Notes: generated by a model not told the origin, from the sequence alone. 22,927 bases of DNA from Spirochaetaceae bacterium (GCA_031275595.1 JAISOO010000176.1:1-22927); one strand, 5' to 3'. Positions 1 to 8,418 are shown, counted from the stretch's first letter. A program made the numbers and translations.

Positions 1-587
1 CGGGTTTCGTAACTGCTCTTGACCAGGCCGATGTTCCGGTGCCCGCTGCGGTACAGATGCCGAATCGACCGGAAGACCCCGTCGATGTTATCCATGTCCA
101 CACAGTCGTAGGCGGAAAGGGGAAAGTAGGTATCGATGAACACGGTGGGCCGGGACAGTTCGTTAAACAGGTCCAGCTCGTGGGCCAGCAGCTCCGTCCC
201 CAGCACGATGAAGCCGTCCGCGTTTATTCCCCGCTGGGAGGCGATGATGTCCTCTATGGGGACCTTGTTGAAAAACGCCACCTCCAGCTTGTATTTCCGC
301 GCCTTGGTTACGGTCTCTATACCCTCCATATATTCCGTGATAAAGGCGTTGTGGCGCTCATTGATGATGTGCCCGTGTTTGGCGATCTTGAGGAGCTTGA
401 TGGTGATATTCTCGTTAATAATCTTATACCGCTCCGTAAAGGCGGTCTGATACCCCATACTCAAGGCGATATTGATGATCCGTTGCCGCACCCCGGCACT
501 GACGCCGCTTTTATTGTTCAGCGCAAGCGAAACCGCGGCAGGTGAGACTTCCGCAGCCCTGGCGATATCTACGATGCGGGGAGACAT
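1..587 (-). CDS. LacI-family transcriptional regulator (partial, C-terminus outside window)
   Basis: Cytoplasmic DNA-binding repressor or activator of the LacI/GalR family. Reading the minus strand from the ATG at 587, the protein begins MSPRIVDIARAAEVSPAAVS, a canonical LacI helix-turn-helix in the first 25 residues (VDIARAAEVSPAAVSLALN). The hinge region and the start of the periplasmic-binding-like sensor domain follow; a segment reading INADGFIVLGTELL and one reading RPTVFIDTYFPL fit the effector-binding core. About 195 codons are present and the normal length is about 330-350, so the gene continues past position 1. It is divergent from the AtuA-transporter-glycohydrolase series, and a palindrome at 634-649 lies just upstream of its start, which suggests autoregulation and control of the neighbouring operon. 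No strong Shine-Dalgarno is visible. The ligand is unknown and is probably the imported compound or a breakdown product. Confidence 0.88.
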   Translation of the reverse strand, partial: MSPRIVDIARAAEVSPAAVSLALNNKSGVSAGVRQRIINIALSMGYQTAFTERYKIINENITIKLLKIAKHGHIINERHNAFITEYMEGIETVTKARKYKLEVAFFNKVPIEDIIASQRGINADGFIVLGTELLAHELDLFNELSRPTVFIDTYFPLSAYDCVDMDNIDGVFRSIRHLYRSGHRNIGLVKSSYET

Positions 588-633
588 GGTTTAAGCCTAG
601 CCGGAATGGGGGAGGTTTGTCAATCAATTATTT

Positions 634-649
634 ACTAAAAATATTTAGT
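634..649. promoter_or_regulatory. Candidate LacI-type operator, copy 1
   Basis: The sequence ACTAAAAATATTTAGT has 6-bp inverted arms (ACTAAA/TTTAGT). Its 14-base core CTAAAAATATTTAG recurs exactly at 991-1004, on the other side of the same divergent intergenic region. It lies about 50 bp upstream of the regulator start, suited to autoregulation. Assignment to this regulator is inferred from position and symmetry only; classical LacI operators usually have a central CG, which this lacks. Confidence 0.5.
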
Positions 650-708
650 ATGGTTTTAGTGATGATTTAGTGGTATTGTAGGAATTCTTGGGGATTTAAA
701 GCTATTGA

Positions 709-824
709 GCATTTCCCAAAACCCGGTTGGTGTTCGGAAATGCCCTTGAAAAAGCGGTCTCAGGCCCGCTTTTCCCAATAAATCTCAGGCTGCTTTCCCA
801 AAACTGAAGTTTTGGGAAAGCCTC
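709..824 (+). repeat. Composite three-hairpin palindromic repeat, copy A
   Basis: Three consecutive hairpins are visible. Hairpin 1 (709-743) pairs GCATTTCC with GGAAATGC around a CGGTT loop. Hairpin 2 (748-774) pairs GAAAAGCGG with CCGCTTTTC. Hairpin 3 (792-821) is a near-perfect palindrome pairing GCTTTCCCAAAACT with AGTTTTGGGAAAGC. The same three-part arrangement recurs at 13007-13120, 16284-16400 and 17534-17650. It lies in the LacI/AtuA divergent spacer. Function is unknown; it could be a REP/BIME-like mobile element or a transcript-end structure. Confidence 0.8.
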
Positions 825-843
825 GATTAACAATTTTATCCCA

Positions 844-880
844 AGCCGGTTCCAAAATCAGCCGGATTGTGGAACCGGCT
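844..880. repeat. Single palindromic repeat (GCCGGTTCC stem type)
   Basis: AGCCGGTTCC (844-853) pairs perfectly with GGAACCGGCT (871-880) around a 17-base centre. The same stem type occurs at 15409-15443. It is a related single-hairpin member of the repeat family found in most intergenic gaps of the window. Confidence 0.65.
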
Positions 881-918
881 CAACACTTGACATTCTTATT
901 TATTAATGATACAAGATA

Positions 919-956
919 GAGCCTTTTTCAAAACTCGGTTAGTTTTGGGAAAGCCT
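919..956. repeat. Single hairpin-1-type palindromic repeat
   Basis: An imperfect hairpin in which AGCCTTTTTCAAAACT pairs with AGTTTTGGGAAAGCCT around the loop CGGTT. The closing pair above the loop is T-A here instead of the C-G seen in copy A, with the loop unchanged, which is a compensatory change within the family. Confidence 0.65.
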
Positions 957-964
957 CGATAAAC

Positions 965-1005
965 AATATTTAGTTGTGGCATAGAAACAACTAAAAATAT
1001 TTAGG
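965..1005. promoter_or_regulatory. Candidate operator copy 2 and operon promoter region
   Basis: ACTAAAAATATTTAGG at 990-1005 repeats the core of the palindrome at 634-649. Together with AATATTTAGTTGT at 965-977 it forms a larger inverted repeat (right arm 987-1001). A TATAAAAT stretch at 1010-1017 could be the -10 element of the operon promoter, which would put the palindrome over the -35 region. No good -35 hexamer is visible. Binding by the adjacent LacI-type regulator is an inference. Confidence 0.5.
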
Positions 1006-1041
1006 GTTTTATAAAATTAAACACCCTTTATGGAATAGCGG

Positions 1042-2415
1042 ATGATCAAAATACTTTCTCCGTGCGGTATTCTGGGCTATGGGTTTCCCGATCGTTCCTT
1101 CGAGGCCGGATTAGCCGACAGCCCCGATGCGATCATCGTTGACGCCGGTTCCACCGATGCGGGTCCCCATAAGCTGGGCGCGGGGGTGGCCATTGTGAGC
1201 CGCCTTGCCGCAAAAAAGGATCTTAAACGGATAATCACCGGCGCCGCCTCCCTGAATATACCGGTGATTATCGGTTCCGCCGGGGGAAGCGGGGGCCGTA
1301 CCCATGTAGCATGGACCCTGTCGATCATCGATGAAATTTGGCGGGAAGAAAAGCTTGGTCCTATAAAAACGGCGCTTATCCGGGCGGATATTCCCCACGG
1401 GGTCATTCTGGAGGCTCTTCGCGCCGGTAAAATTACCCCCCTGGGGGACCGGGTCCCGCCCCTGCGGGAGGAGGTTTTGGCCGAAACCACGGGAGTGGTG
1501 GCCCAAATGGGGGTGGAGCCTATTCTCAAGGCCCTGGATGGGGGGGCGGGACTTATTATTTGCGGCAGGGCCTATGATCCGGCCCCCTTCGCTGCCGTGG
1601 GCATACACCGGGGATACGACCCCGCCCTGAGTTACCACCTGGGCAAGGTCCTGGAATGTGGAGCCCTATGTTGCGATCCGGGAACCGCCAAGGATTGTAT
1701 GATGGGGATTCTGGAGGAAGATTATTTTGAAGTGTATCCCTGCGATTCTTCCCGATGCTGTACTCCCCTCAGTGTAGCTGCCCATACCTTTTATGAAAAG
1801 GACCATCCCTATATTCACCACGGCCCGGGGATGGTGCTGGACCTGTCCCGCTGTGCCTTTACCCAGGGAAAAGGCAGCCGGGTCCGGGTTACGGGGAGTA
1901 AGGTGGAGGCGGTCCTTCCATATAATATTAAACTGGAGGGGGCCCGCCGGGTGGCCTATCGGACCTTGGTGATTGCCGGGGTCCGGGACCCCCTTTTAAT
2001 CGGCCGGATTGAAGCCGTGGAAGCGGCGGTCCAAACAAGTGTGGCCGAACAGTACCGGGAGATCCCTCGGGACCGGTATTGTATTAACTTTTTCAATTAC
2101 GGTAAAAACGGGGTTATGGGGGAATTGGAGCCTTCCAAACAAATACCCCATGAACTGGGGATACTTTTTGAAGTCCTGGCGGACACCCAGGAACTGGCAT
2201 CCGCCCTGTGCGCATCCCTGCGTTCAACTTTTATGCACTACGGGTACCAGGGACGAAAGGCTACCGCGGGGAATTTGGCCTTTCCCTATGCCCCCAGTGA
2301 CGTAGAATTCGGCGCGGTCTACGAATTTTCGGTGTACCACCTTATGCCGGTGGATGATCCAACCGCGCTGTTTCCCCTGGAATGGTGGTCCCCCGGCGGG
2401 GAAGCGCCGGGGTAA
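1042..2415 (+). CDS. AtuA-family (DUF1446) protein
   Basis: This 457-residue protein resembles the acyclic terpene utilization AtuA / DUF1446 family across its length. It has an N-terminal part with VDAGSTDAGPHKLGAG, a glycine-rich IGSAGGSGGRTHV segment near residue 80, an ICGRAYDPAPFAA segment near residue 178, and a cysteine-rich stretch around residues 207-240. The family is known from acyclic terpene (citronellol/geraniol) breakdown in Pseudomonas, but most members in other bacteria have no assigned reaction. No signal peptide is visible, so it is probably cytosolic. The next gene encodes DUF4387, the usual partner or C-terminal domain of this family. It opens the plus-strand operon behind the candidate operator; the ATG has only a weak upstream ribosome site. 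The substrate here is unknown, and its transporter and glycohydrolase neighbours do not suggest terpenes. Confidence 0.82.
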   Translation: MIKILSPCGILGYGFPDRSFEAGLADSPDAIIVDAGSTDAGPHKLGAGVAIVSRLAAKKDLKRIITGAASLNIPVIIGSAGGSGGRTHVAWTLSIIDEIWREEKLGPIKTALIRADIPHGVILEALRAGKITPLGDRVPPLREEVLAETTGVVAQMGVEPILKALDGGAGLIICGRAYDPAPFAAVGIHRGYDPALSYHLGKVLECGALCCDPGTAKDCMMGILEEDYFEVYPCDSSRCCTPLSVAAHTFYEKDHPYIHHGPGMVLDLSRCAFTQGKGSRVRVTGSKVEAVLPYNIKLEGARRVAYRTLVIAGVRDPLLIGRIEAVEAAVQTSVAEQYREIPRDRYCINFFNYGKNGVMGELEPSKQIPHELGILFEVLADTQELASALCASLRSTFMHYGYQGRKATAGNLAFPYAPSDVEFGAVYEFSVYHLMPVDDPTALFPLEWWSPGGEAPG

Positions 2416-2434
2416 ACCCGGAAAGGAGGACGGG

Positions 2435-2764
2435 ATGGAACGGTTAGGGGATTTGGCTAAAGTACTGCGAAGCAAAAATTCAGGTCCCTTTCTTATTACT
2501 CTGGATGTTTTGTTTGACGACCCGGAACAGTACCGCCGGGTGGTACAAAGCGGCGTGATTACCCCGGAGTCTGTCTCCGCCGCCTATGGATTAGCCCTCG
2601 GGGATATCCGGGAGTTTGTCTTTTTTGAAGCCGCTCTGGGTATCAAAATTACCTATAATCGGGCCGTGTCTTCCGGGACCTCCGGCGACCGTGATGTGTA
2701 CGGGGCCCAACAGCACGCCCCGTTGATGGAATTTCTCATCCCTGGGGAAAGAGGATCGGCATGA
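2435..2764 (+). CDS. DUF4387 domain protein
   Basis: A 109-residue protein filling a single DUF4387-like domain, beginning MERLGDLAKVLRSKNSGPF and containing the segment ITLDVLFDDPEQYRRV. The ATG at 2435 is chosen because a strong Shine-Dalgarno (AAAGGAGG) lies at 2422-2429; an upstream in-frame ATG at 2354 would extend into the AtuA gene and add low-complexity residues. DUF4387 is commonly fused to, or encoded directly after, AtuA/DUF1446 proteins, so the two probably form one enzyme or complex. Its stop overlaps the next start (ATGA at 2761-2764), indicating translational coupling with the first permease. The biochemical role is unknown. Confidence 0.82.
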   Translation: MERLGDLAKVLRSKNSGPFLITLDVLFDDPEQYRRVVQSGVITPESVSAAYGLALGDIREFVFFEAALGIKITYNRAVSSGTSGDRDVYGAQQHAPLMEFLIPGERGSA

Positions 2765-3687
2765 AAAACCATACGCCGGCTTTGCAGCATATACCGGTTT
2801 CCCGGTGGAAACGGTTGTGGAACGAACGGGTTCTCTACCTCATGCTGCTGCCCACCCTGTTGTTTTTTGTTATCTTCCGGGTCATACCCATTTTTAATAT
2901 GCGCCTGGCCTTTTTTCAGTTCCGTGCCCGGGGGCCCTGGCAGTTTGTGGGGCTGCGTTATTTTAAGATGATCTTTACCAGTCCGGCATTTTCCCGGATC
3001 CTCCTCAACACCCTGATTATCAGCGTCATGAAATACATACTCCTTTTCCCGGGGTTTGTGATTTTCGCGGTTATGTTGAACGAACTGCGGCTTTCCCTGT
3101 TCCGCAAGTACATCCAGGTGGTTTCTTATCTGCCCCACTTTCTATCCTGGGTGGTAATCGCCGGTATTTGGATCAACTCTTTATCCCTTTCCGGCGGGGT
3201 AAACCAGATCCGCGCCATGTTTGGGGCCCCGGCGGTGGATTTTATGACCAACCGGGGGATGATCCGGTGGATATTGATGTTTTGTGAGGCTTGGCGCAGT
3301 CTGGGATGGGATTCGATTTTCTTTTTTACCGCCATCCTGACGATAAATCCTTCCCTTTATGAGGCGGCGGAGATCGATGGGGCAAGCCGTTTTATCATGA
3401 TCCGTCGAATAATACTTCCCGCCCTGGTCACCCCCATGATCACCATTTTCATCCTGAACCTGGGGTTCTTTCTGGACGCGGGGTTTGATCAGGTATTAAA
3501 CTTCTCCAATGCCGCGGTGGAAAGCACCATCGACATTTTGGATACCTATATTTACCGCATCGGTGTGGTGGAGGGGCAATACTCCCTTGCCACCGCGGTG
3601 GGTCTGATTAAAGGGGTGGTGGGGGTTTTTCTGGTATTGGGAACCCATATCGCGTCCAAGTGCTTAACCGGTAAAGGGGTATGGTGA
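2761..3687 (+). CDS. ABC transporter permease, LplB/UgpA-like (CUT1 type)
   Basis: An inner-membrane permease of 308 residues with about six hydrophobic segments. The first is around residues 24-45 (VLYLMLLPTLLFFVIFRVIP). The EAA loop that docks the ATPase reads YEAAEIDGASRFIMIRRIIL near residues 200-219. The sequence type matches LplB-like permeases of carbohydrate-uptake (CUT1) importers, which work as heterodimers with an LplC-like partner, here the next gene. The start overlaps the DUF4387 stop by 4 bases and the end overlaps the next gene. No ATP-binding subunit is encoded in the cluster, so a shared MsmK-type ATPase elsewhere is likely. The substrate cannot be read from the sequence. 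Confidence 0.9.
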   Translation: MKNHTPALQHIPVSRWKRLWNERVLYLMLLPTLLFFVIFRVIPIFNMRLAFFQFRARGPWQFVGLRYFKMIFTSPAFSRILLNTLIISVMKYILLFPGFVIFAVMLNELRLSLFRKYIQVVSYLPHFLSWVVIAGIWINSLSLSGGVNQIRAMFGAPAVDFMTNRGMIRWILMFCEAWRSLGWDSIFFFTAILTINPSLYEAAEIDGASRFIMIRRIILPALVTPMITIFILNLGFFLDAGFDQVLNFSNAAVESTIDILDTYIYRIGVVEGQYSLATAVGLIKGVVGVFLVLGTHIASKCLTGKGVW

Positions 3688-4580
3688 TGGCCCTGATAAG
3701 GCGAAAAATAACGATAGGCCAGATCCTGCTTATGCTCATCCTGGGCGTTCTGAGCCTCACGATGATAGTTCCCCTGTTGAATATATTGGCCAAGTCCCTC
3801 TCAAGCTCCCGGGCATCCCCCTCCATGGGGGGGCTCATCATCTGGCCCCGGGAATTGGATTTTATCAATTACCGTATCGTATTCCGGCATCCTATTTTGA
3901 TGCCCGCCCTGTGGAATTCGGTGGTTATTACCGTGGCGGGGACCTTGATTAATATGTTTTTAACCGCCACCGCGGCCTATGCATTAACCCGCCCTCAATT
4001 AACCTTAAAAAAGCCGATCATGGTGTTTCTTATTTTTATGATGCTTTTTAATCCCGGGTTAGTGCCCGAATACCTTTTGATCCAGCGGATAGGACTCATG
4101 GGGAGCAAGTGGTCGGTAATCCTGGTAACTGCGGTCAACGTGTATTACCTCATCATTATGATGCGTTATTTTGAACAGGTGCCCCAGTCCGTCAGCGAAG
4201 CGGCCCTCATCGACGGGGCCGGCCACTGGCGTATGTTAGTTTCCGTTATTTTGCCCCTGGTCAAGTCCGGGATAGCCACCATTTCCATGTTTTACGCAGT
4301 GATCCGGTGGAATGAGTATTTTAAAGCCAGCATCTACCTGACCCGTAAATCCACCGATACGGTGCTGCAGGTTATACTCCGGCAATTTGTGGTATTGGGG
4401 GATACTATATCCATTCTAGGACAACAGAACATTTGGGATTACAATGAATTTGCCCGAGCTGATTATAACGCCCTAAAGGGGGCTACCATCATCGTAGCCA
4501 TGATACCGATCTTATTACTTTATCCCTTGGTCCTTAAATTCTATACAAAGGATGTCATGGGAGGAAGTATAAAAGAATAA
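3687..4580 (+). CDS. ABC transporter permease, LplC/YtcP-like (CUT1 type)
   Basis: The second permease subunit, about 297 residues, with roughly six membrane segments (first one in ILLMLILGVLSLTMIVPLLN). The EAA loop reads SEAALIDGAGHWRMLVSVIL at about two-thirds of the length. The type matches LplC/YtcP permeases that pair with LplB-like partners. Two starts are close together: ATG 3681 and ATG 3687. The second is preferred because AAAGGGG at 3672-3678 sits at a more usual distance from it; with the first, the gene would overlap its neighbour by 7 bases. It is transcribed with the upstream permease and the downstream lipoprotein. Confidence 0.88.
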   Translation: MALIRRKITIGQILLMLILGVLSLTMIVPLLNILAKSLSSSRASPSMGGLIIWPRELDFINYRIVFRHPILMPALWNSVVITVAGTLINMFLTATAAYALTRPQLTLKKPIMVFLIFMMLFNPGLVPEYLLIQRIGLMGSKWSVILVTAVNVYYLIIMMRYFEQVPQSVSEAALIDGAGHWRMLVSVILPLVKSGIATISMFYAVIRWNEYFKASIYLTRKSTDTVLQVILRQFVVLGDTISILGQQNIWDYNEFARADYNALKGATIIVAMIPILLLYPLVLKFYTKDVMGGSIKE

Positions 4581-4596
4581 CCACAGGAGGTTTAGT

Positions 4597-6081
4597 ATGA
4601 AAAGGAATTTATGCTCTCTTTTTGTCCTCGCGCTGGGATTATCTGTCTTTTGGTTTGCCGGATGTTCTAAGCCCAAGCAGGAGCAGCCCCAGGATGTAAG
4701 CGCCGGAGCAGGTACGGGTATAGGAACCGCGGAAAATCCGGTAAAGGTGAGTTATATCAAAAAAGATGTGGATCCCATTACGGATACGGAAATAACCAAA
4801 CAACTGGAACTTTTAATTGAGGAAGGTATGGCTTCCCAGGGTATGTATGTGGACCTGGAATTCCTCAGCGCCCCCACCGGGGCCTATGCCACGGTGGTAC
4901 CTATTGCCTTCCGGACCGGGCAGTTTACCCCGGACGTGATTTATTTTCAGGGCGGCGATTTACCCATAGCCCAGGAAGGGCTGCTCACCGATTTAGGTCC
5001 CTATGTGGAAAAGTCCCAGTGGGTTAAGGGGCTTTTGCAGGATCACAACAAGGCGGCCATGGCAAACTACCCCTACCTGCTGTGGCTTGCCCCGCCCCGG
5101 ATCCAGATCCCCGTTATCCGGGAGGATCATTTCCAAAAGCTCAAAAGTGCCCCGGCCCTGATGGCGGATCCCACGGTGGATAATTATTACGCCCTCTTTA
5201 AAGAACTCAAAGATACGGGCCTGGTTAAATGGCCCATTACCACCGACGGTACCATCCTTAAACTCGATGCGGTATTTAACCATGCCTTTGGGGTTACTTC
5301 CACGATTATGAAAAAGGATGGCGTCTGGATGTATTATCAGGCGACAGACGAAAATAAAGACAAACTGGCCTTTTACGCGAAACTCTTTCGGGAGGGTCTT
5401 TTGGACAATGAATACGTCACCAAAGCCTGGGATACCATGGAACAGGCCTTTTATGAGGGAACCGCCGGCTGGGTTTCCGGGTCCGCCGGGGCGGTGATCG
5501 ACGTGTATGACAACAAGATGTTTGAGACCCAGGGGGTACATCTGGTGGTACTGCCCCCGGCCACGGGGATAAGCCAAGCCTATCAGAGCCTGGACGTTTC
5601 CAAGGAACCCCGGGGATTCGCCATCAATGCGGATTCCCCGGTTAAAGACGCTGCCTGGGCGTTCCTGGATTTTATGGCCAGTCCCCAAGGCCGGGTCTTG
5701 GATAAACTGGGGCTGGAAGGGATACACTACAACAGGGTTGACGGTAAATATGTCCTTAGCCCGGCATATTCTTCCTGGTGGGCCCGGGTCCACGAAGGGT
5801 TCAACGGCCTGGATACCTCCAATGTGGTGGGGGATGTGATGACAAAGGCCGGGGCAGCTTCCCTGGAAGCCGCTTCGCGATACTTTAGCCCGGATACCAA
5901 TGTAGTGCTTCCTGAACATCTGGTACCCCTCAAGGACGCCATGGATAAACTCTACCTGGAGTATTCCACCGATATAATCCGGGGGGTCCGGCCGGTTTCC
6001 GACTTTGCCGAATTTGTTACCAAATGGAACGCCAGCGGCGGCGTCCAGATCAGCGAATATTTGGCTACGGTACTCAACTAG
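4597..6081 (+). CDS. Extracellular solute-binding lipoprotein of the ABC importer
   Basis: A 494-residue substrate-binding protein of the large (LplA-like, family 1) type. It starts with a lipoprotein signal: basic MKRN, a hydrophobic core, then the lipobox FAGC with Cys at about residue 23, followed by a charged, Gly/Ala-rich linker. The mature part has features of periplasmic sugar-binding proteins, such as DVIYFQGGDLPIAQEGLLTD near residue 110 and PRGFAINADSPVKDAAWAFL near residue 340. A strong ribosome site AGGAGG lies at 4585-4590. It directly follows the two permeases, so the three form one importer lacking only the ATPase. LplA-like binding proteins usually carry oligosaccharides or glycosides; the actual ligand is not deducible. 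Confidence 0.9.
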   Translation: MKRNLCSLFVLALGLSVFWFAGCSKPKQEQPQDVSAGAGTGIGTAENPVKVSYIKKDVDPITDTEITKQLELLIEEGMASQGMYVDLEFLSAPTGAYATVVPIAFRTGQFTPDVIYFQGGDLPIAQEGLLTDLGPYVEKSQWVKGLLQDHNKAAMANYPYLLWLAPPRIQIPVIREDHFQKLKSAPALMADPTVDNYYALFKELKDTGLVKWPITTDGTILKLDAVFNHAFGVTSTIMKKDGVWMYYQATDENKDKLAFYAKLFREGLLDNEYVTKAWDTMEQAFYEGTAGWVSGSAGAVIDVYDNKMFETQGVHLVVLPPATGISQAYQSLDVSKEPRGFAINADSPVKDAAWAFLDFMASPQGRVLDKLGLEGIHYNRVDGKYVLSPAYSSWWARVHEGFNGLDTSNVVGDVMTKAGAASLEAASRYFSPDTNVVLPEHLVPLKDAMDKLYLEYSTDIIRGVRPVSDFAEFVTKWNASGGVQISEYLATVLN

Positions 6082-6146
6082 GAGCCTGTTGCACTTGTGG
6101 ATTTTGTATATGAGCCGGTTTCAAGACACGGCTGGTTTTGAAATCG

Positions 6147-6215
6147 GAGCCTTTCCCAAAACTCGGTTAGTTTTGGGAAAGGCTCATCGGTTTTGGAAAA
6201 GCGGTAAAACCTCCG
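6147..6215 (+). repeat. Partial composite repeat: perfect hairpin 1 plus degenerate hairpin 2
   Basis: Positions 6147-6185 form a perfect 17-bp stem (GAGCCTTTCCCAAAACT with its complement) around the loop CGGTT. This is followed by a degenerate hairpin 2 (GGAAAAGCGG near 6195). It sits between the binding-protein gene and the first glycohydrolase gene, so it may end or attenuate transcription within the operon. Just before it, 6081-6111 contains GGAGCCTGTTGCACTTGTGG, nearly identical to a segment at 10672-10691. Confidence 0.7.
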
Positions 6216-6291
6216 CTCCTTTCTTCCAATGCCCGATTGCCGGGGCTGTGGGAGTTTGTCGGGCAAACCGCAGCCTGGTTAAGGAATATAT

Positions 6292-8412
6292 ATGACCGAT
6301 TTAGAATACCTTACCAAGGTCTACGCGGGTTTTTTGGGCATGAATATCGGGATCCGTTTAGGGGCCCCGGTGGAACCAACCCTGTGGACCAGCGACAGGA
6401 TCAAACGTTTTTACGGTGAAATTACCGGGTATGTAAAGGATTTTAAAAATTTCGCCGCCGATGATGATGTGAACGGGCCGGTCTACTTCTTCCGGGCCCT
6501 GGAGGACGGGGCCTTTGACCGGGGTCTTCGGTCTCAGGATGTGGCCGAAGCCTGGCTGAACTATACCCGGGAGGGGGTGGGTATGTTTTGGTGGGGCGGG
6601 TACGGGATCAGTACCGAACATACGGTCTACGAAAACCTCAAACAGGGGGTGGAAGCCCCCCGGTCCGGTTCCATGGTCACCAATGGTAAAACCCTGGCGG
6701 AACAGATCGGGGGGCAGATCTTTATCGACACCTGGGGTTTGGCCTGTCCCGGCGATCCCGGGGCCGCGGCGGAACTGGCGGTTACCGCCGCGGCGGTTTC
6801 CCATGACGGCGAAGCCTTGCACGGGGCGGCCTTTATCGCCGCCTGTATTGCCGCTGCCTTTGACGGACCCTGCCGGGACCGGATTTTGGATACCGCCCTG
6901 GGTCAGATTCCCCCGGAAAGCGTTTACGCCCGGGTGGTCCGGGGGGTTCGGGAATTTCACCAGAACCATGGCGGCCCCTGGCGGGACTGCCTGGCCTATT
7001 TACAGGAAAACTGGGGATACGATAAATACCCTGGTACCTGTCACATCATCCCCAATGCGGGGGTATGCGCCATGGCTCTGATATACGCCGGGAGTTTTTC
7101 CCAAGGTATCGAAATAGCGACCATGGCCGGCTGGGATACGGACTGTAACGCCGGTAATGTGGGGACCATTCTGGGAGTGGCCTACGGGATAGGCGGGATC
7201 CCCGAAGCTTACCGGATTCCCGTCAACGATGGGGTGGTTCTTTCGGGCATTTCCGGGAATCTTAATATCCTGGACATTCCCAGCTATGCAAAAAAAATAG
7301 CCGCCGCCCATTACCGGCTGCGGAAAAAGCAGGTTCCCGATCTGTTGCGGACCATCGACGGGACCGTGGATTTTGATTTTCTCCTCCCCGGCTCAACCCA
7401 TAACCTGCGTCTTTCCAATCCCAATGCCTGCCGGGCCCGGCATAAGCCCCAGGGGGGAGTGGATAATTCGGGCGCCCTGGAGGTCCTCTTTGACCGCATG
7501 ATCCGGGGGGAAAGCTGCCGGATCTACTACAAGCCGTTCTACCGCCGGGAGGATTTTGATGATGAACGGTATATGCCTGTTTTTTCTCCCACCATTTATC
7601 CGGGGCAAACCGTTCATATCCGTTTTAGGCTGGAACGGATCAGCGGAGAAAGCGTTTCCCTAAGCCCCTATGTACGGAACACCACCACCACGGCCTGTAT
7701 TCCCCTGGGGGGAGCCATATACAAGGACATGGACTGGCATGAACTCACCTTTACCATACCTCCGGAGGATCCCCGGCTTGTGGGGGCCATGATCGACGAG
7801 GCGGGCCTTATCTTTGAGGCGAACTCCCCGGCAAAAAATAAGGATCTGGGCTGTCTGTATATTGACCGTTTTACCGTGGAGGGCAAGGGGCACTATACCA
7901 TTGACCTGGCCCAGCAGACCAAGGAATTTGGTTCGATAACCCCCTTTAGTCATAATCGGGGCGCTTGGAACCTGGAGCGGGACCCCTCAGGCACGGTGTA
8001 TATGGAGGCCATGACGGCGGACCGGGGGGAGGCCATGACGGGGAACTACTATATGCGGGACCTATCCCTGGAGGGGACCCTGGTTCCCCATAACGGGGTA
8101 TCCCACCTTACGGGGCTGCGCATCCAGGGTGCCCGCCGGGGGTATTATGCCGGATTCGACGGCGCCGGTAAGGTATCCATACTGAAACACGACAAAACCA
8201 TAACAGAATTGGTGTCGGTCCCCTTTCATTGGGAATACGATAGACCCTACCGTATACAGTTTGAAGCCCGGGGGGAGGAACTCAGGGCGGCCATAGACGG
8301 AACTTGGCTTTTAAGCTGCCGGGACCGTTCTCTGGATCACGGGATGGCGGGATATGCCCTATACGGCATGGGACGCTGTGGATTCGGCAATCTTATTGTG
8401 CGGGAGCTTTGA
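6292..8412 (+). CDS. ADP-ribosylglycohydrolase-fold protein with long C-terminal beta-rich extension
   Basis: This 706-residue protein starts with an ADP-ribosylglycohydrolase (DraG/ARH) domain at about residues 5-340. The di-metal motifs are visible: DDD at 57-59 in the position of the family TDD motif, SHDG at 170-173, and GWDTDCNAG at 280-288, matching the C-terminal GxDTD signature. Enzymes of this fold cleave N- or O-glycosidic bonds of ADP-ribose or related ribosides. Residues of about 345-706 are not typical of the fold. They look like two beta-sandwich-type regions, and the last about 160 residues resemble LamG or DUF1080-like carbohydrate-associated domains. No signal peptide is visible, so it is probably cytosolic. 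It follows the importer genes after a 210-bp repeat-containing gap and is 6 bp from a second glycohydrolase. A role in splitting the imported compound is inferred. Confidence 0.82.
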   Translation: MTDLEYLTKVYAGFLGMNIGIRLGAPVEPTLWTSDRIKRFYGEITGYVKDFKNFAADDDVNGPVYFFRALEDGAFDRGLRSQDVAEAWLNYTREGVGMFWWGGYGISTEHTVYENLKQGVEAPRSGSMVTNGKTLAEQIGGQIFIDTWGLACPGDPGAAAELAVTAAAVSHDGEALHGAAFIAACIAAAFDGPCRDRILDTALGQIPPESVYARVVRGVREFHQNHGGPWRDCLAYLQENWGYDKYPGTCHIIPNAGVCAMALIYAGSFSQGIEIATMAGWDTDCNAGNVGTILGVAYGIGGIPEAYRIPVNDGVVLSGISGNLNILDIPSYAKKIAAAHYRLRKKQVPDLLRTIDGTVDFDFLLPGSTHNLRLSNPNACRARHKPQGGVDNSGALEVLFDRMIRGESCRIYYKPFYRREDFDDERYMPVFSPTIYPGQTVHIRFRLERISGESVSLSPYVRNTTTTACIPLGGAIYKDMDWHELTFTIPPEDPRLVGAMIDEAGLIFEANSPAKNKDLGCLYIDRFTVEGKGHYTIDLAQQTKEFGSITPFSHNRGAWNLERDPSGTVYMEAMTADRGEAMTGNYYMRDLSLEGTLVPHNGVSHLTGLRIQGARRGYYAGFDGAGKVSILKHDKTITELVSVPFHWEYDRPYRIQFEARGEELRAAIDGTWLLSCRDRSLDHGMAGYALYGMGRCGFGNLIVREL

Positions 8413-8418
8413 GGACAC

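Noticed and set aside
4993..5919. 308-codon minus-strand ORF opposite the binding protein
   Set aside because: Antisense to a lipoprotein gene with signal peptide and ribosome site; its composition is Gly/Pro/His-rich without recognisable motifs.
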